This document shows positions 7,575-13,956 of a stretch of 24,392 nucleotides of DNA, one piece after another. The stretch is from the IMG/VR virus record IMGVR_UViG_3300025669_000186, positions 1 to 24,392 of that record. One strand, written 5' to 3'. The notes beneath the pieces were generated by a model. The model made no database searches. It was not told the origin of the DNA and was given only the letters and a program-made list of their open reading frames with translations. Each line of letters begins with the position of its first letter. Positions within the stretch are counted from its first letter, which is position 1. The stretch comes from a virus. Made by a program: the position numbers and the translations under genes.

Positions 7575-8468
7575 TTACCACCCCATTAGCTCTTTGATTT
7601 CTACCAGCTTGCCGTCCGGATCAGCGTTGAAATCGTCAAGCGAGATTTTACAGGTGTGGACTATCCAGCTATCAACAGTCTGGACGCTGGAGAACTTTTG
7701 TTTCTCCTGGATATAGGCTTTGATATCAGCTACCTTGGACTCATCGGCTTTTGGCTTCTTGTCTTCCTGCCAGAGTTCCTTGCTATCTTTCTCTCCTTGC
7801 TCAATATTTGATGCAGGTGTAGCAGTTTCTTGAGCGGTTGCTTCCTCCGGGGAGGATTCCTCTACCTTTTGGAAGGATTCTATCAAGGCTGAGGCTGCTA
7901 CCTTGGTCAGTTCCTTGCTGCTCTTGACCCCGAATTTCTGATGGATAAGATCATGGAAACCAGCCTCATCAAGTCCTGATCCCTTGGCATCGATGTGGAG
8001 CTTCCTGATTTGAGCATCAGTGGCCAATACAGATGAAGTGGATGCTTTCTTCTCCACCGGACCATCTTTCGGCGCCCGCCTTACTGCGCTTTCCCCATCG
8101 TCATCTTCAGGGGCTATTCCTATCATAGCCATTAGCGCGTATCGCCTGGCATAAGTAATAGCTGACCCCATCCCCTGCGGATCGTCCTTGACAGGCTTGA
8201 CGGGGTAACTCGATACTATTAACTGCCCACTGGTATGCAAGAGTATTGTCTGCAAGATTGTCTCCCCGGGTGCTGGAACTGCTATGGCTTGGACTATCGA
8301 CAACCCATTTTCACTCAATGGACCACGGCAGACATCCCATACCGAGGCAAGGTCAGCGTACTTTGATTTGAAGAATGGGTTTTCGGCACCCTTTTTAGCA
8401 GGCACCATCACTCCCTGTGCCTTGGCTAACGATTCAGCCAGGGCATTGAGTTCACCGGAACTATACAT
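7575..8468 (-). CDS. erf: ERF-family single-strand annealing recombinase
   Basis: A 297-aa recombinase that anneals complementary DNA strands during phage recombination and genome circularisation. The ERF core is clear: NPFFKSKYADLASVW (residues 30-44), ENGLSIVQ (53-60), a hydrophobic strand pair, GSAITYARRYALMAMIGIA (about 101-119) and EDDDGE. A charged linker is followed by a helical C-terminal part (DAQIRKLHIDAK, KFGVKSSKELTKV) that may bind partners or SSB. The ATG has GGAGGGG about 4 bases upstream and overlaps a small upstream gene by 8 bases. No exonuclease or SSB gene is recognised next to it. Confidence 0.95.
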   Translation of the reverse strand: MYSSGELNALAESLAKAQGVMVPAKKGAENPFFKSKYADLASVWDVCRGPLSENGLSIVQAIAVPAPGETILQTILLHTSGQLIVSSYPVKPVKDDPQGMGSAITYARRYALMAMIGIAPEDDDGESAVRRAPKDGPVEKKASTSSVLATDAQIRKLHIDAKGSGLDEAGFHDLIHQKFGVKSSKELTKVAASALIESFQKVEESSPEEATAQETATPASNIEQGEKDSKELWQEDKKPKADESKVADIKAYIQEKQKFSSVQTVDSWIVHTCKISLDDFNADPDGKLVEIKELMGW

Positions 8469-8622
8469 TACTCCCCTCCTTTATCTCCGTATTGATTACT
8501 TCAACCGTGCCTATTTCGTTGAGACTTTCTAGTTCACTTTCTACCCCTTCCCTTAATACTATATCATCCTTTACTACCCACTTTATAATAAAAACGTACT
8601 CTTTCCCTGCTCCTAGTTCCAT
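8461..8622 (-). CDS. Small hypothetical protein, 53 aa, just upstream of ERF
   Basis: A short gene supported by an AAGGAG ribosome site 7 bases before its ATG and by an 8-base overlap with the ERF start. It reads MELGAGKEYVFIIKWVV... and ends IKEGSNV. It is acidic with a beta-strand-rich first half and a Glu-rich second half, and has no Cys or membrane segment. The function is not recognised. Translational coupling to ERF suggests an accessory protein. Confidence 0.72.
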   Translation of the reverse strand: MELGAGKEYVFIIKWVVKDDIVLREGVESELESLNEIGTVEVINTEIKEGSNV

Positions 8623-8687
8623 GATTTAACTCCTTCTTTTATTTTGTCATCATTGTTATGATTGGATCGCTATTTATCGGCGTATTA

Positions 8688-9521
8688 TTAACTCTCCTTT
8701 TTTGATGTTACTCTAAGCCCTTCTTCCTGCCAGGCTTTTATACCAGGGATATCACCACCTGCCCGGATTACTTTCAGGATAGCAACGTCATTGGGCACCT
8801 TATATTTATCCGGCACCTCGGCAAAGTCGGTAACCTCGAATCTCCAAGTCTTGGTTATCCCGCTTGTCCCGAGATCGGCGTGGACCTGCTTTGATACGAC
8901 ATCGGGTATTACCACCGGGGCCTCTGCTTGCCCCCCTATGATTTCCCCTGTTTCCTCTAAGACCTTACGGGCTGCCGCATCTGCCTCGCGCTGTAGCCTG
9001 ACCGCGTCTTCTGCTTCCTGCCGGCGCCGTTCCTGCTCCCGTTTGAAAGCCAATACCTTGTCTTTGGTCACCTTGTTGGCCTGCTCTAACGGTATACTGA
9101 TGGATTCAAAAACATCCCGGATGCTTTTCTGGTAGTCCTGTAATGGCTTCAGGTATTCCTTGCGTTTCCCATCCAGCGCCTTCTTTAATTCACTCATTAT
9201 GGTGAGGTCGTTGGTGGCTGATCCGGCATCCCCTATTGTCGCTACTGCACGTTCCTGGGAGTAGATGAGTAGTTTGGTAACCTCGTCACGGAGTTTGATC
9301 ACTGCCGGGTCTAGGGCAGGCAGGACATTCACAACCGCCCGAGATAACCGTGATTCCTGTCCCGGTATCTCTACAATCTTAATTTCTGCCCCGGCTGCTT
9401 CTGGTTCAAGGCGCACTTCTTCTTCTCCGGTTCTCCATGCGTTAGGGTCTGGTGAGGGAACATAATCCCCTTTCTTTATTTGCTTGTCGATCTCATCGAA
9501 AATCTCTAGCTGGTCACCCAT
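8688..9521 (-). CDS. Coiled-coil phage protein paired with the recombinase
   Basis: A 277-aa protein of a type often encoded beside phage annealing recombinases; the biochemical role is not established. The N-terminus is acidic. Residues about 75-195 are helical with heptad-like charged repeats (LAFKREQERRRQEAEDAVRL), a strong coiled-coil candidate. The C-terminus carries a conserved-looking module, TKTWRFEVTDFAEVPDKY then GGDIPGIKAWQEEGLRV, seen at the end of many phage proteins of this kind. The ATG has GGAGGG 4 bases upstream. It may act as a recombination or nuclease accessory factor, by context only. Confidence 0.78.
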   Translation of the reverse strand: MGDQLEIFDEIDKQIKKGDYVPSPDPNAWRTGEEEVRLEPEAAGAEIKIVEIPGQESRLSRAVVNVLPALDPAVIKLRDEVTKLLIYSQERAVATIGDAGSATNDLTIMSELKKALDGKRKEYLKPLQDYQKSIRDVFESISIPLEQANKVTKDKVLAFKREQERRRQEAEDAVRLQREADAAARKVLEETGEIIGGQAEAPVVIPDVVSKQVHADLGTSGITKTWRFEVTDFAEVPDKYKVPNDVAILKVIRAGGDIPGIKAWQEEGLRVTSKKES

Positions 9522-9535
9522 GCTGCCCTCCTTTT

Positions 9536-9625
9536 TTATTCCCGGGTTAACAGGATTACTATAATCATTCCCCCTATTACTAACAACGCTTTTAACATCA
9601 TGCTTATTCCTTCGAGTATATCCAT
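9536..9625 (-). CDS. Tiny single-pass membrane protein, 29 aa
   Basis: A short frame starting one base after the stop of the preceding gene (TAG-C-ATG) with GAAGG 4 bases before the ATG. It reads MDILEGISMM, a hydrophobic run (LKALLVIGGMIIVILL) and a TRE end, so one membrane helix fills most of the protein. Its exact fit between two genes and the ribosome site support translation. The function is unknown; small phage membrane peptides can affect host membrane proteins, which is only a possibility here. Confidence 0.55.
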   Translation of the reverse strand: MDILEGISMMLKALLVIGGMIIVILLTRE

Positions 9626-9626
9626 G

Positions 9627-9809
9627 CTACCTTCCCTTTTTGACTATTCCAACGATATACTCATCCGCATCGTGTCGTATCTCGTTACGCGATAATGGGC
9701 CAGTAGTGGGGTAACTGGCTATGACGTGTGAACCATGTCGTAGAGTGAGGTTATGATCGCCTTCCTCTACTCTTAGCCCGCACTTCTCGTGGATTTCTTC
9801 TAATATCAT
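9627..9809 (-). CDS. Small hypothetical protein, 60 aa
   Basis: The function is not recognised. The ATG has AAAAGGAG 5 bases upstream. The sequence looks like a small beta-rich fold (GLRVEEGDHNLTLRHGSHVI) ending with basic residues (VKKGR). A strong inverted repeat ends 3 bases before the ribosome site and may influence its translation. Confidence 0.65.
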   Translation of the reverse strand: MILEEIHEKCGLRVEEGDHNLTLRHGSHVIASYPTTGPLSRNEIRHDADEYIVGIVKKGR

Positions 9810-9822
9810 GTTCGCTCCTTTT

Positions 9823-9857
9823 GGGGGGCCGGCTCATGCTCCTTTGTCCAGCCCCCC
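9823..9857 (-). other. GC-rich inverted repeat just upstream of a ribosome site
   Basis: Arms of 10 bases (GGGGGGCTGG and CCGGCCCCCC on the minus strand, one G-U pair in RNA) enclose a 15-base loop that contains AAAGGAGCATG. No T run follows, so it is not a normal terminator. The ribosome site of the next gene begins right after the hairpin, which fits an RNA processing site, partial terminator or translation control element. Confidence 0.55.
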
Positions 9858-9888
9858 TTATTATTGCCGCCTCACTACCCCTTTGTTT

Positions 9889-10080
9889 TCATAGGCTACT
9901 CCTCCTCGCTTGCCATGCTGTCATGCCGTTCTTATTATCCCACCTCACCCAGCATTCCGGCAGGTTATTGCAAAAGATGAAGTTGTATTTGGGATCAAGA
10001 TAGAACTCACTAGCTGGCCCGGTAAGACCACAATGTTGGCAGGTGCGTTGAGGGTCTTTGCGTACTAGCATTTTAATCAT
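9889..10080 (-). CDS. Small Cys-rich, probable zinc-binding protein, 63 aa
   Basis: It carries a four-Cys zinc-ribbon-like site: C14-Q-H-C17 and C37 with C43 (FCNNLPEC). A GGGGAG ribosome site lies 8 bases before the ATG at 10080, which overlaps the upstream stop as ATGA; the in-frame ATG at 10086 is too close to that site. The C-terminus is basic and Trp-containing (AWQARRSSL). A nucleic-acid or protein adaptor role is likely but not defined. Confidence 0.7.
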   Translation of the reverse strand: MIKMLVRKDPQRTCQHCGLTGPASEFYLDPKYNFIFCNNLPECWVRWDNKNGMTAWQARRSSL

Positions 10081-10424
10081 TCCCATTTCTCCCCGTTCCA
10101 AACTTTATTATACACCTCTTTCATTACAAACGCCAGCCATAACTTTTCTAATGTATCAAAACATTCCTGTGACAACCCCAGTAGAAGCCACCTAAACCAC
10201 GAACCTAGTAATTCGGGCAGCGATAGTCCCATCATCCTCTGTAGTTGATCTTGCCCTTCAAGTTGCACGCACTCGTCTTTTGTGGAATAGTACCAATCAC
10301 CCTTCCCATCTACAAGAACTGTCTCTGTCCGCCAGCTTATAGAAAAGCTCATTGGAATACCAGCCCCCAAGTCAGGGGTAGCTGCCAATCTCATCTTTAT
10401 ATACTGCTTACTTGTATCCATCAT
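10077..10424 (-). CDS. Hypothetical protein, 115 aa
   Basis: The family is not recognised. The frame is open far upstream through the HTH gene, but the ATG at 10424 makes an ATGA overlap and has AGGAGG 5 bases before it, so that start is used. The N-terminal half looks beta-rich (MSFSISWRTETVLVDGKGDW), and the C-terminal half has an amphipathic or weakly hydrophobic helix (LPELLGSWFRWLLLGLSQE). It is probably soluble or membrane-peripheral. Confidence 0.7.
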   Translation of the reverse strand: MMDTSKQYIKMRLAATPDLGAGIPMSFSISWRTETVLVDGKGDWYYSTKDECVQLEGQDQLQRMMGLSLPELLGSWFRWLLLGLSQECFDTLEKLWLAFVMKEVYNKVWNGEKWE

Positions 10425-10642
10425 TCCCCCCTCCTTAGCATTTTCATTACTGATTTGTAGCATCGTACCAACCAAGACTCCGAAACGGCCTGTCGTCCAT
10501 CCTGTGGCCTCTGGTATGCTTTCCTGATAGCCCATACCCTCTGCTTTGTTATCCCGAATTGCATACCGATATCCCTTAGCGTCATCCGGGGGTTAGCGCA
10601 GTATTCTAGTATGGCCTGGTTCCTGTCATCCTTTCTTTTCAT
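10421..10642 (-). CDS. Small helix-turn-helix protein (sigma-70 region 4-like)
   Basis: A 73-aa protein with a clear HTH: MTLRDIGMQFGITKQRVWAI (residues 20-39), similar to sigma region 4 or small phage regulators. The ATG at 10642 has GAGGTGA 3 bases upstream; the frame is open further up but without a site. It has its own possible promoter and sits among the first early genes, close to the operator-like repeats near 10942-11014, so it is a candidate regulator of this region. That link is an inference. A terminase small-subunit-like HTH is another possibility. Confidence 0.75.
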   Translation of the reverse strand: MKRKDDRNQAILEYCANPRMTLRDIGMQFGITKQRVWAIRKAYQRPQDGRQAVSESWLVRCYKSVMKMLRRGE

Positions 10643-10667
10643 ATTCACCTCACTATTGACTATAACC

Positions 10668-10696
10668 ATACTAGCACATTGTTGACAGATACGCAA
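10668..10696 (-). promoter_or_regulatory. Possible sigma-70 promoter for the HTH gene
   Basis: On the minus strand, TTGCGT and TAGTAT are separated by 17 bases, and the -10 element has an extended TGC immediately before it. The -35 match is weak (3 of 6) and the -10 is good (4 of 6 plus TG). It lies in the short gap before the HTH gene. Confidence 0.35.
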
Positions 10697-10705
10697 GCCT
10701 TTTGT

Positions 10706-10873
10706 TTACTTTTTATCCTCTGCCTTTATTACTTGCCTGCGCCCCCCGCATACCGGGCAGCTATAGTATGTTTCGTTCCAGGCTGTCTTACATTTCATTG
10801 ATTGTTTTCCGCTTTCCTGACATTGGGGGCAGTACCAGTACTCTCGTTCTACCTTCTGTGTGTTGCTTTTCAT
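10706..10873 (-). CDS. Small double-CxxC zinc-ribbon protein, 55 aa (first gene of the early operon)
   Basis: It reads MKSNTQKVEREYWYCPQCQE... and has two ribbon halves, C15-P-Q-C18 and C39-P-V-C42, followed by a basic tail (GGRRQVIKAEDKK). AAGGAGG sits 6 bases before the ATG, and a near-consensus promoter lies about 28 bases upstream, so it is the first gene transcribed in the early unit. Such ribbons are found in transcription-related and host-takeover proteins; the exact role is unknown. Confidence 0.78.
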   Translation of the reverse strand: MKSNTQKVEREYWYCPQCQESGKQSMKCKTAWNETYYSCPVCGGRRQVIKAEDKK

Positions 10874-10900
10874 TTCTACCCTCCTTAACTTCCTGCCCCC

Positions 10901-10929
10901 ATCATAACATACTATTTACGGAAAGTCAA
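10901..10929 (-). promoter_or_regulatory. Strong sigma-70-type promoter of the early (leftward) operon
   Basis: TTGACT (5 of 6) and TATGAT (5 of 6) are separated by exactly 17 bases on the minus strand. Transcription would begin near 10894 and give a leader of about 20 bases that contains AAGGAGG. It is the best promoter match in the window and lies just after the terminator of the late unit. Confidence 0.82.
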
Positions 10930-10941
10930 TACCCCTTTGAG

Positions 10942-10958
10942 CTATTTTCTGAAAATAG
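10942..10958. promoter_or_regulatory. Perfect 17-bp palindrome, operator candidate
   Basis: CTATTTTC-T-GAAAATAG is a perfect 8-bp inverted repeat with a one-base centre, ending 12 bases upstream of the -35 element. This symmetry is typical of a dimeric HTH regulator site. No bound protein can be proven from sequence. Confidence 0.6.
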
Positions 10959-11014
10959 TTTTACAATGCGACTGGCTTTCTTTGCCAATGAGGCGGGCTT
11001 TCTTTTACAATGAG
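10949..11014. repeat. 22-bp direct repeats next to the early promoter
   Basis: Two full units of 22 bp (10971-10992 and 10993-11014) share CTCATTG..AAAGAAAGCC on the minus strand. A third, partial unit (10949-10970) keeps CATTGTAAAA and then runs into the palindrome. The CAATG core recurs exactly every 22 bp, about two helical turns, so a protein could bind each unit on the same DNA face. They may be operators or iterons. Confidence 0.65.
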
Positions 11015-11025
11015 ACGGAGGGCAC

Positions 11026-11060
11026 AAAAAAAGGAGCGCCCCCGGTTTCCCGAAGGCGCT
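11026..11060 (-). terminator. Rho-independent terminator of the late operon
   Basis: An 11-bp stem (AGCGCCTTCGG with CCGGGGGCGCT, two G-U pairs) closes a GAAA tetraloop and is followed by CC and seven T on the minus strand. It lies about 25 bases after the last late gene and upstream of the early promoter, so it separates the two units. Confidence 0.92.
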
Positions 11061-11085
11061 TTACTGAGGGTCTATATTCTATTTT

Positions 11086-11370
11086 TTACCAGATGCCGCA
11101 GTAGGTCATTACAATCAAGCTGGCAGCAACGGGTATGCCTATCTTGGCGGACAGCTTTGTCATCTCCCACTGTACCTCACTCTGGATGCTTCGCCTTGTG
11201 TTGGCGGCAACGCTTCCATTTAGTGCAGTGAGTTTATCACTAATGGCTTTCAAGTCTTGGGTCTTCATTTCATTTAATTCCCGGAATACACTCCCCTGCC
11301 TCTCCTCTATTCTGGCAAGCGCAGTGTCGCAGCCTGTGTAGTCCCGTCTTTCTTCATTGTTTTCCGTCAT
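11086..11370 (-). CDS. XhlA/holin-associated-like protein with a C-terminal membrane helix
   Basis: A 94-aa protein with a long charged helical part (LARIEERQGSVFRELNEMK, residues 18-36, then SDKLTALNGSVAANTRR) and one hydrophobic helix at the end (IGIPVAASLIVMTYCGIW). This tail-anchored coiled-coil plan resembles XhlA-type proteins that work with holins. It is the last gene before the terminator and is coupled by ATGA to another membrane protein. A lysis role is inferred from plan and position; no endolysin is found nearby. Confidence 0.62.
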   Translation of the reverse strand: MTENNEERRDYTGCDTALARIEERQGSVFRELNEMKTQDLKAISDKLTALNGSVAANTRRSIQSEVQWEMTKLSAKIGIPVAASLIVMTYCGIW

Positions 11371-11594
11371 ATCAAACCCATCACTTTCAACGGCACAAAA
11401 GCCGCCACGTTAATACAAACTACTACTAGCCATTCGTATATATCAAGGTAGGAGAAAGTCCCCAGATTTCTATCCTGTTGCCTCTGATAGTATAGATACC
11501 CCAGAGCGACAACAAAGGGGAAAGCTATTGATCCTAATGCACCCCAAACCGTAATTATCCCGACTGCAATATGCCATCGACATCTGAAAGTCAT
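11367..11594 (-). CDS. Small membrane protein, holin candidate
   Basis: A 75-aa protein with hydrophobic segments at about residues 8-36 and 53-74, separated by a charged loop (QRQQDRNLGTF). It is coupled on both sides by ATGA overlaps to other small membrane proteins after the tail genes, the usual place of the lysis cluster. The function is inferred; no holin family motif is recognised. Confidence 0.6.
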   Translation of the reverse strand: MTFRCRWHIAVGIITVWGALGSIAFPFVVALGYLYYQRQQDRNLGTFSYLDIYEWLVVVCINVAAFVPLKVMGLI

Positions 11595-11770
11595 TTCGGA
11601 CTCTTTGCCCGGCGGAAGTAAAACTGGAGGATGAGCGTCTGGATGGTGATGGTAGCACCCAAGACTATATCCGGGAGGCAGAGATGACCACTACCGGCAA
11701 ACCCCCACATTGCAAATATCGCAAGCCCAAAGACTAGAGCTAATACATCGTTCCAGCTCTGGGGTTTCAT
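11591..11770 (-). CDS. Small two-helix membrane protein, holin candidate
   Basis: A 59-aa protein with two hydrophobic helices (about residues 8-25 and 33-52), a short loop containing Cys and Pro, and a basic tail (FRRAKSPK), the plan of a class II holin. The ATG at 11770 overlaps the upstream stop as ATGA and is preferred to a GTG four codons earlier. The role is inferred from topology and position. Confidence 0.62.
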   Translation of the reverse strand: MKPQSWNDVLALVFGLAIFAMWGFAGSGHLCLPDIVLGATITIQTLILQFYFRRAKSPK

Positions 11771-11961
11771 TTGCAACCACACTCATGACAGCATTCGCAT
11801 AACTTATGGGAGACTTTGTGATACCAATGGAATGCCTTGAATCTGGCTTTGGCAGGCAATCGCCTCGCCATATTCGGGGAGCCCAGATTCTTCAACACTT
11901 CAGGTGCCAGGAAATAATGCCCGCAAGTTTCACAAAATACAGCGTAGTCTTCTTTAGCCAT
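11767..11961 (-). CDS. Small Cys/His-rich protein, 64 aa
   Basis: The N-terminal pair C10-E-T-C13 and a dense C-terminal cluster (C55, C57, C58, C61, C63), plus H46 and H48, suggest that one or two metal ions are bound. The rest is basic (ARRLPAKARFKAF). GAGGAG lies 6 bases before the ATG. It follows the tail hub gene and is coupled to the holin candidate. The function is not recognised. Confidence 0.68.
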   Translation of the reverse strand: MAKEDYAVFCETCGHYFLAPEVLKNLGSPNMARRLPAKARFKAFHWYHKVSHKLCECCHECGCK

Positions 11962-11979
11962 TATATTCTCCTCATTATT

Positions 11980-13956
11980 TTATGCTGCTGCCAAAAGGTA
12001 ATCATGTTGTTTCTGTATTCCGTTTAGTTGGGTTAATGTATCAGCGACATTCCTGGTCACATTGGCTAGTTCAATCATCATAATCGAAGGGTCAAGTTCT
12101 AGCTTAGGGTGTTCAATCCATACCACTATAGCTGAGACATCTATGCCTAAATCCTCATCTATCACAGTGACGGTGGATCCCAACTGCAGGGCATCGAAGT
12201 CAAACCCATCATGAGCGGATAAGTCGATACTGTTTATCCGGTAAGAAATAACCGGGGCGCTGTGGTCTGCCAGCAATTCGTTGGCCCACTCCAGCAGGGT
12301 AGCAGAGGAAGCAATAGAGAAATTTATGAATGAGCCGATGTAGATTCCCCCCCAGGTAGCCTGTGATGTTGCGTCCTCTACATAATCATTGGTCTGTATT
12401 GTGCTAAGTTCGATACGTTTACCAGTAGCGGCATTATAACCATAGGCATAAATGCGGTTGAATAATTGGTTGTAGTCAACCTCGCGCTCGATGTCTATTA
12501 AATTCTTGCCATATCTAATCTGCTGCCCCTTGTCCTCTCCGATTGTTACGCTCCATTGTAATAGGCGATTATTGTCAACCTCGATATAACCACCGACCAT
12601 AGCCTGGAGGGAAAGCAACACCCCGAGGATGGACGAGCTACCGGTGCGGATATTACGAACTAGATTTACATAGGTGGGGGCTATTGTTCCTTTGGTAATG
12701 GCAGGGGTTTGCATCGTATAAGCAAGGAGGTCGTCAATTATTTCGTCTATTGTGTCAAAGGTTGAATACTTAAAGACGGTTTCAGTTGTTGCCCCTCCGA
12801 TAAAGACGCTATCATCATCCAGCGCCATGTCATAAATGATACCACCATAATCCGTGCCTTCATCAACTAAAGTCATATCAGAAGTGAGATATCTCCTGAC
12901 TTTATTGGTGGTTGCCCCACCAGCATATAGATAAATCCCGTCTGCTGATAATTTTACCACATGGATTGTGCCCCCATAGGCAGGGGTCTGGTCCACATAA
13001 GCCAATGTTGTCTTGAGGTATTGGCTTACCTTTTCAGTTGTAGACCCTCCCGCATAAAGATAGGTGTTATCTATAGTAATACCCCTAATAATACCGCCAT
13101 AGTCAGCAGTCTGGTCTACATAAGCCATGGTTGCCTTAAGATACCTATTTACCTTATCAGTGGTTTGTCCTCCTACATAAATATGAGTGTCATCTACTGC
13201 GATACTATATGGATTGCCCCCATAGGCAGCAGTTTGGCTCACATAAGCCATAGTTGATTTTAGGTACTTGTTTACTTTTTCGGTGACAGCTCCTCCTACA
13301 TAAAGATGAGTGTCGTCTACAGCTAGGGTATAGATTCCACCACCATAGTCGGCAGTTTGATCCACATAGGCCATAGTCGACTTGAGGTATCGACTTACCT
13401 TATCAGTGGTTTGCCCCCCCACATAAATATGAGTGTCATCTACTGCGATGTGAGATATATACCCACCATAACCAACGGTTTGATCCACATAGGCCATGGT
13501 TGATTTCAGATATCGCCTTACCCTTTCGGTAGTTCCTCCTCCTACATAAATATGGGTGTCATCCTCGACAATGGCACTAATTGTCCCGCCATAACCAACT
13601 GTTGCACTCCGGTAGATAAGATTCACCCCGACATCATAATCCATAACCATGCTTGTGGCCAGTTGAGACATATAGTCCATGGCCTCTACCCGGGTTGTGA
13701 TTTTATCACCGTCCCTGATATCCCACTTCTTTTGCAGCCGGAACTTTTTTATAACAGTGTCAGTATCGTAATTCCTCAGCCATAGTTCATCAGCCAGGGT
13801 TACATCAGCCAACTTACTGTCATCGCTTGGGAGCAGAAAAGACAAGGTGTGCGCTGCATTGACTTTCTGAGTGTAATTGATACTACTGGCGTTTTCTAAT
13901 ATAGAGATGAGATCGCCCGAAGTATCTCGCACCTCAACGATGTATGGTATTGTCAT
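11980..13956 (-). CDS. Tail hub / tail-associated protein (gp37-like) with an inserted seven-repeat propeller-like domain
   Basis: A 658-aa tail tip protein of the Siphovirus gp37-like/Tal type, which forms the hub below Dit. Residues 1-115 and 400-658 are the hub parts (YIVEVRDTSGDLISILENA; RVEAMDYMSQL; LLSLQAMVGGYIEVD; IDIEREVDYNQLFNRIYAYG). Between them, residues 121-400 hold seven repeats of 41-43 residues, each with YGG, a VDDTHIYVGG-like strand, TTDKV.RYLKSTMAYVDQT, fitting a seven-bladed beta-propeller. The ATG overlaps the Dit stop as TAATG. There is no lytic or peptidase domain at the C-terminus. The insert may bind a host receptor; this is inferred from position and fold type. Confidence 0.85.
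   Translation of the reverse strand: MTIPYIVEVRDTSGDLISILENASSINYTQKVNAAHTLSFLLPSDDSKLADVTLADELWLRNYDTDTVIKKFRLQKKWDIRDGDKITTRVEAMDYMSQLATSMVMDYDVGVNLIYRSATVGYGGTISAIVEDDTHIYVGGGTTERVRRYLKSTMAYVDQTVGYGGYISHIAVDDTHIYVGGQTTDKVSRYLKSTMAYVDQTADYGGGIYTLAVDDTHLYVGGAVTEKVNKYLKSTMAYVSQTAAYGGNPYSIAVDDTHIYVGGQTTDKVNRYLKATMAYVDQTADYGGIIRGITIDNTYLYAGGSTTEKVSQYLKTTLAYVDQTPAYGGTIHVVKLSADGIYLYAGGATTNKVRRYLTSDMTLVDEGTDYGGIIYDMALDDDSVFIGGATTETVFKYSTFDTIDEIIDDLLAYTMQTPAITKGTIAPTYVNLVRNIRTGSSSILGVLLSLQAMVGGYIEVDNNRLLQWSVTIGEDKGQQIRYGKNLIDIEREVDYNQLFNRIYAYGYNAATGKRIELSTIQTNDYVEDATSQATWGGIYIGSFINFSIASSATLLEWANELLADHSAPVISYRINSIDLSAHDGFDFDALQLGSTVTVIDEDLGIDVSAIVVWIEHPKLELDPSIMMIELANVTRNVADTLTQLNGIQKQHDYLLAAA
12757..13596 (-). 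repeat. Seven in-frame ~123-bp repeats coding the propeller-like insert
   Basis: Repeat units start at residues 121, 162, 203, 244, 285, 326 and 369 of the tail hub protein. The first six begin exactly 41 residues (123 bp) apart; the last step is 43 residues. Units 2 and 4 share long identical DNA stretches, for example around 13160-13195 and 13420-13450. The last unit is the most diverged. Confidence 0.85.

Noticed and set aside
10682-10710. Plus-strand promoter-like TTGACA, 17 bases, TTTACT
   Set aside because: No credible plus-strand gene follows; it would run against the early genes. The overlap with the minus-strand promoter candidate makes a chance match likely.
10702-11013. Plus-strand open frame across the control region
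   Set aside because: It crosses a promoter, repeats and an antisense zinc-ribbon gene, has no ribosome site, and its translation looks random.
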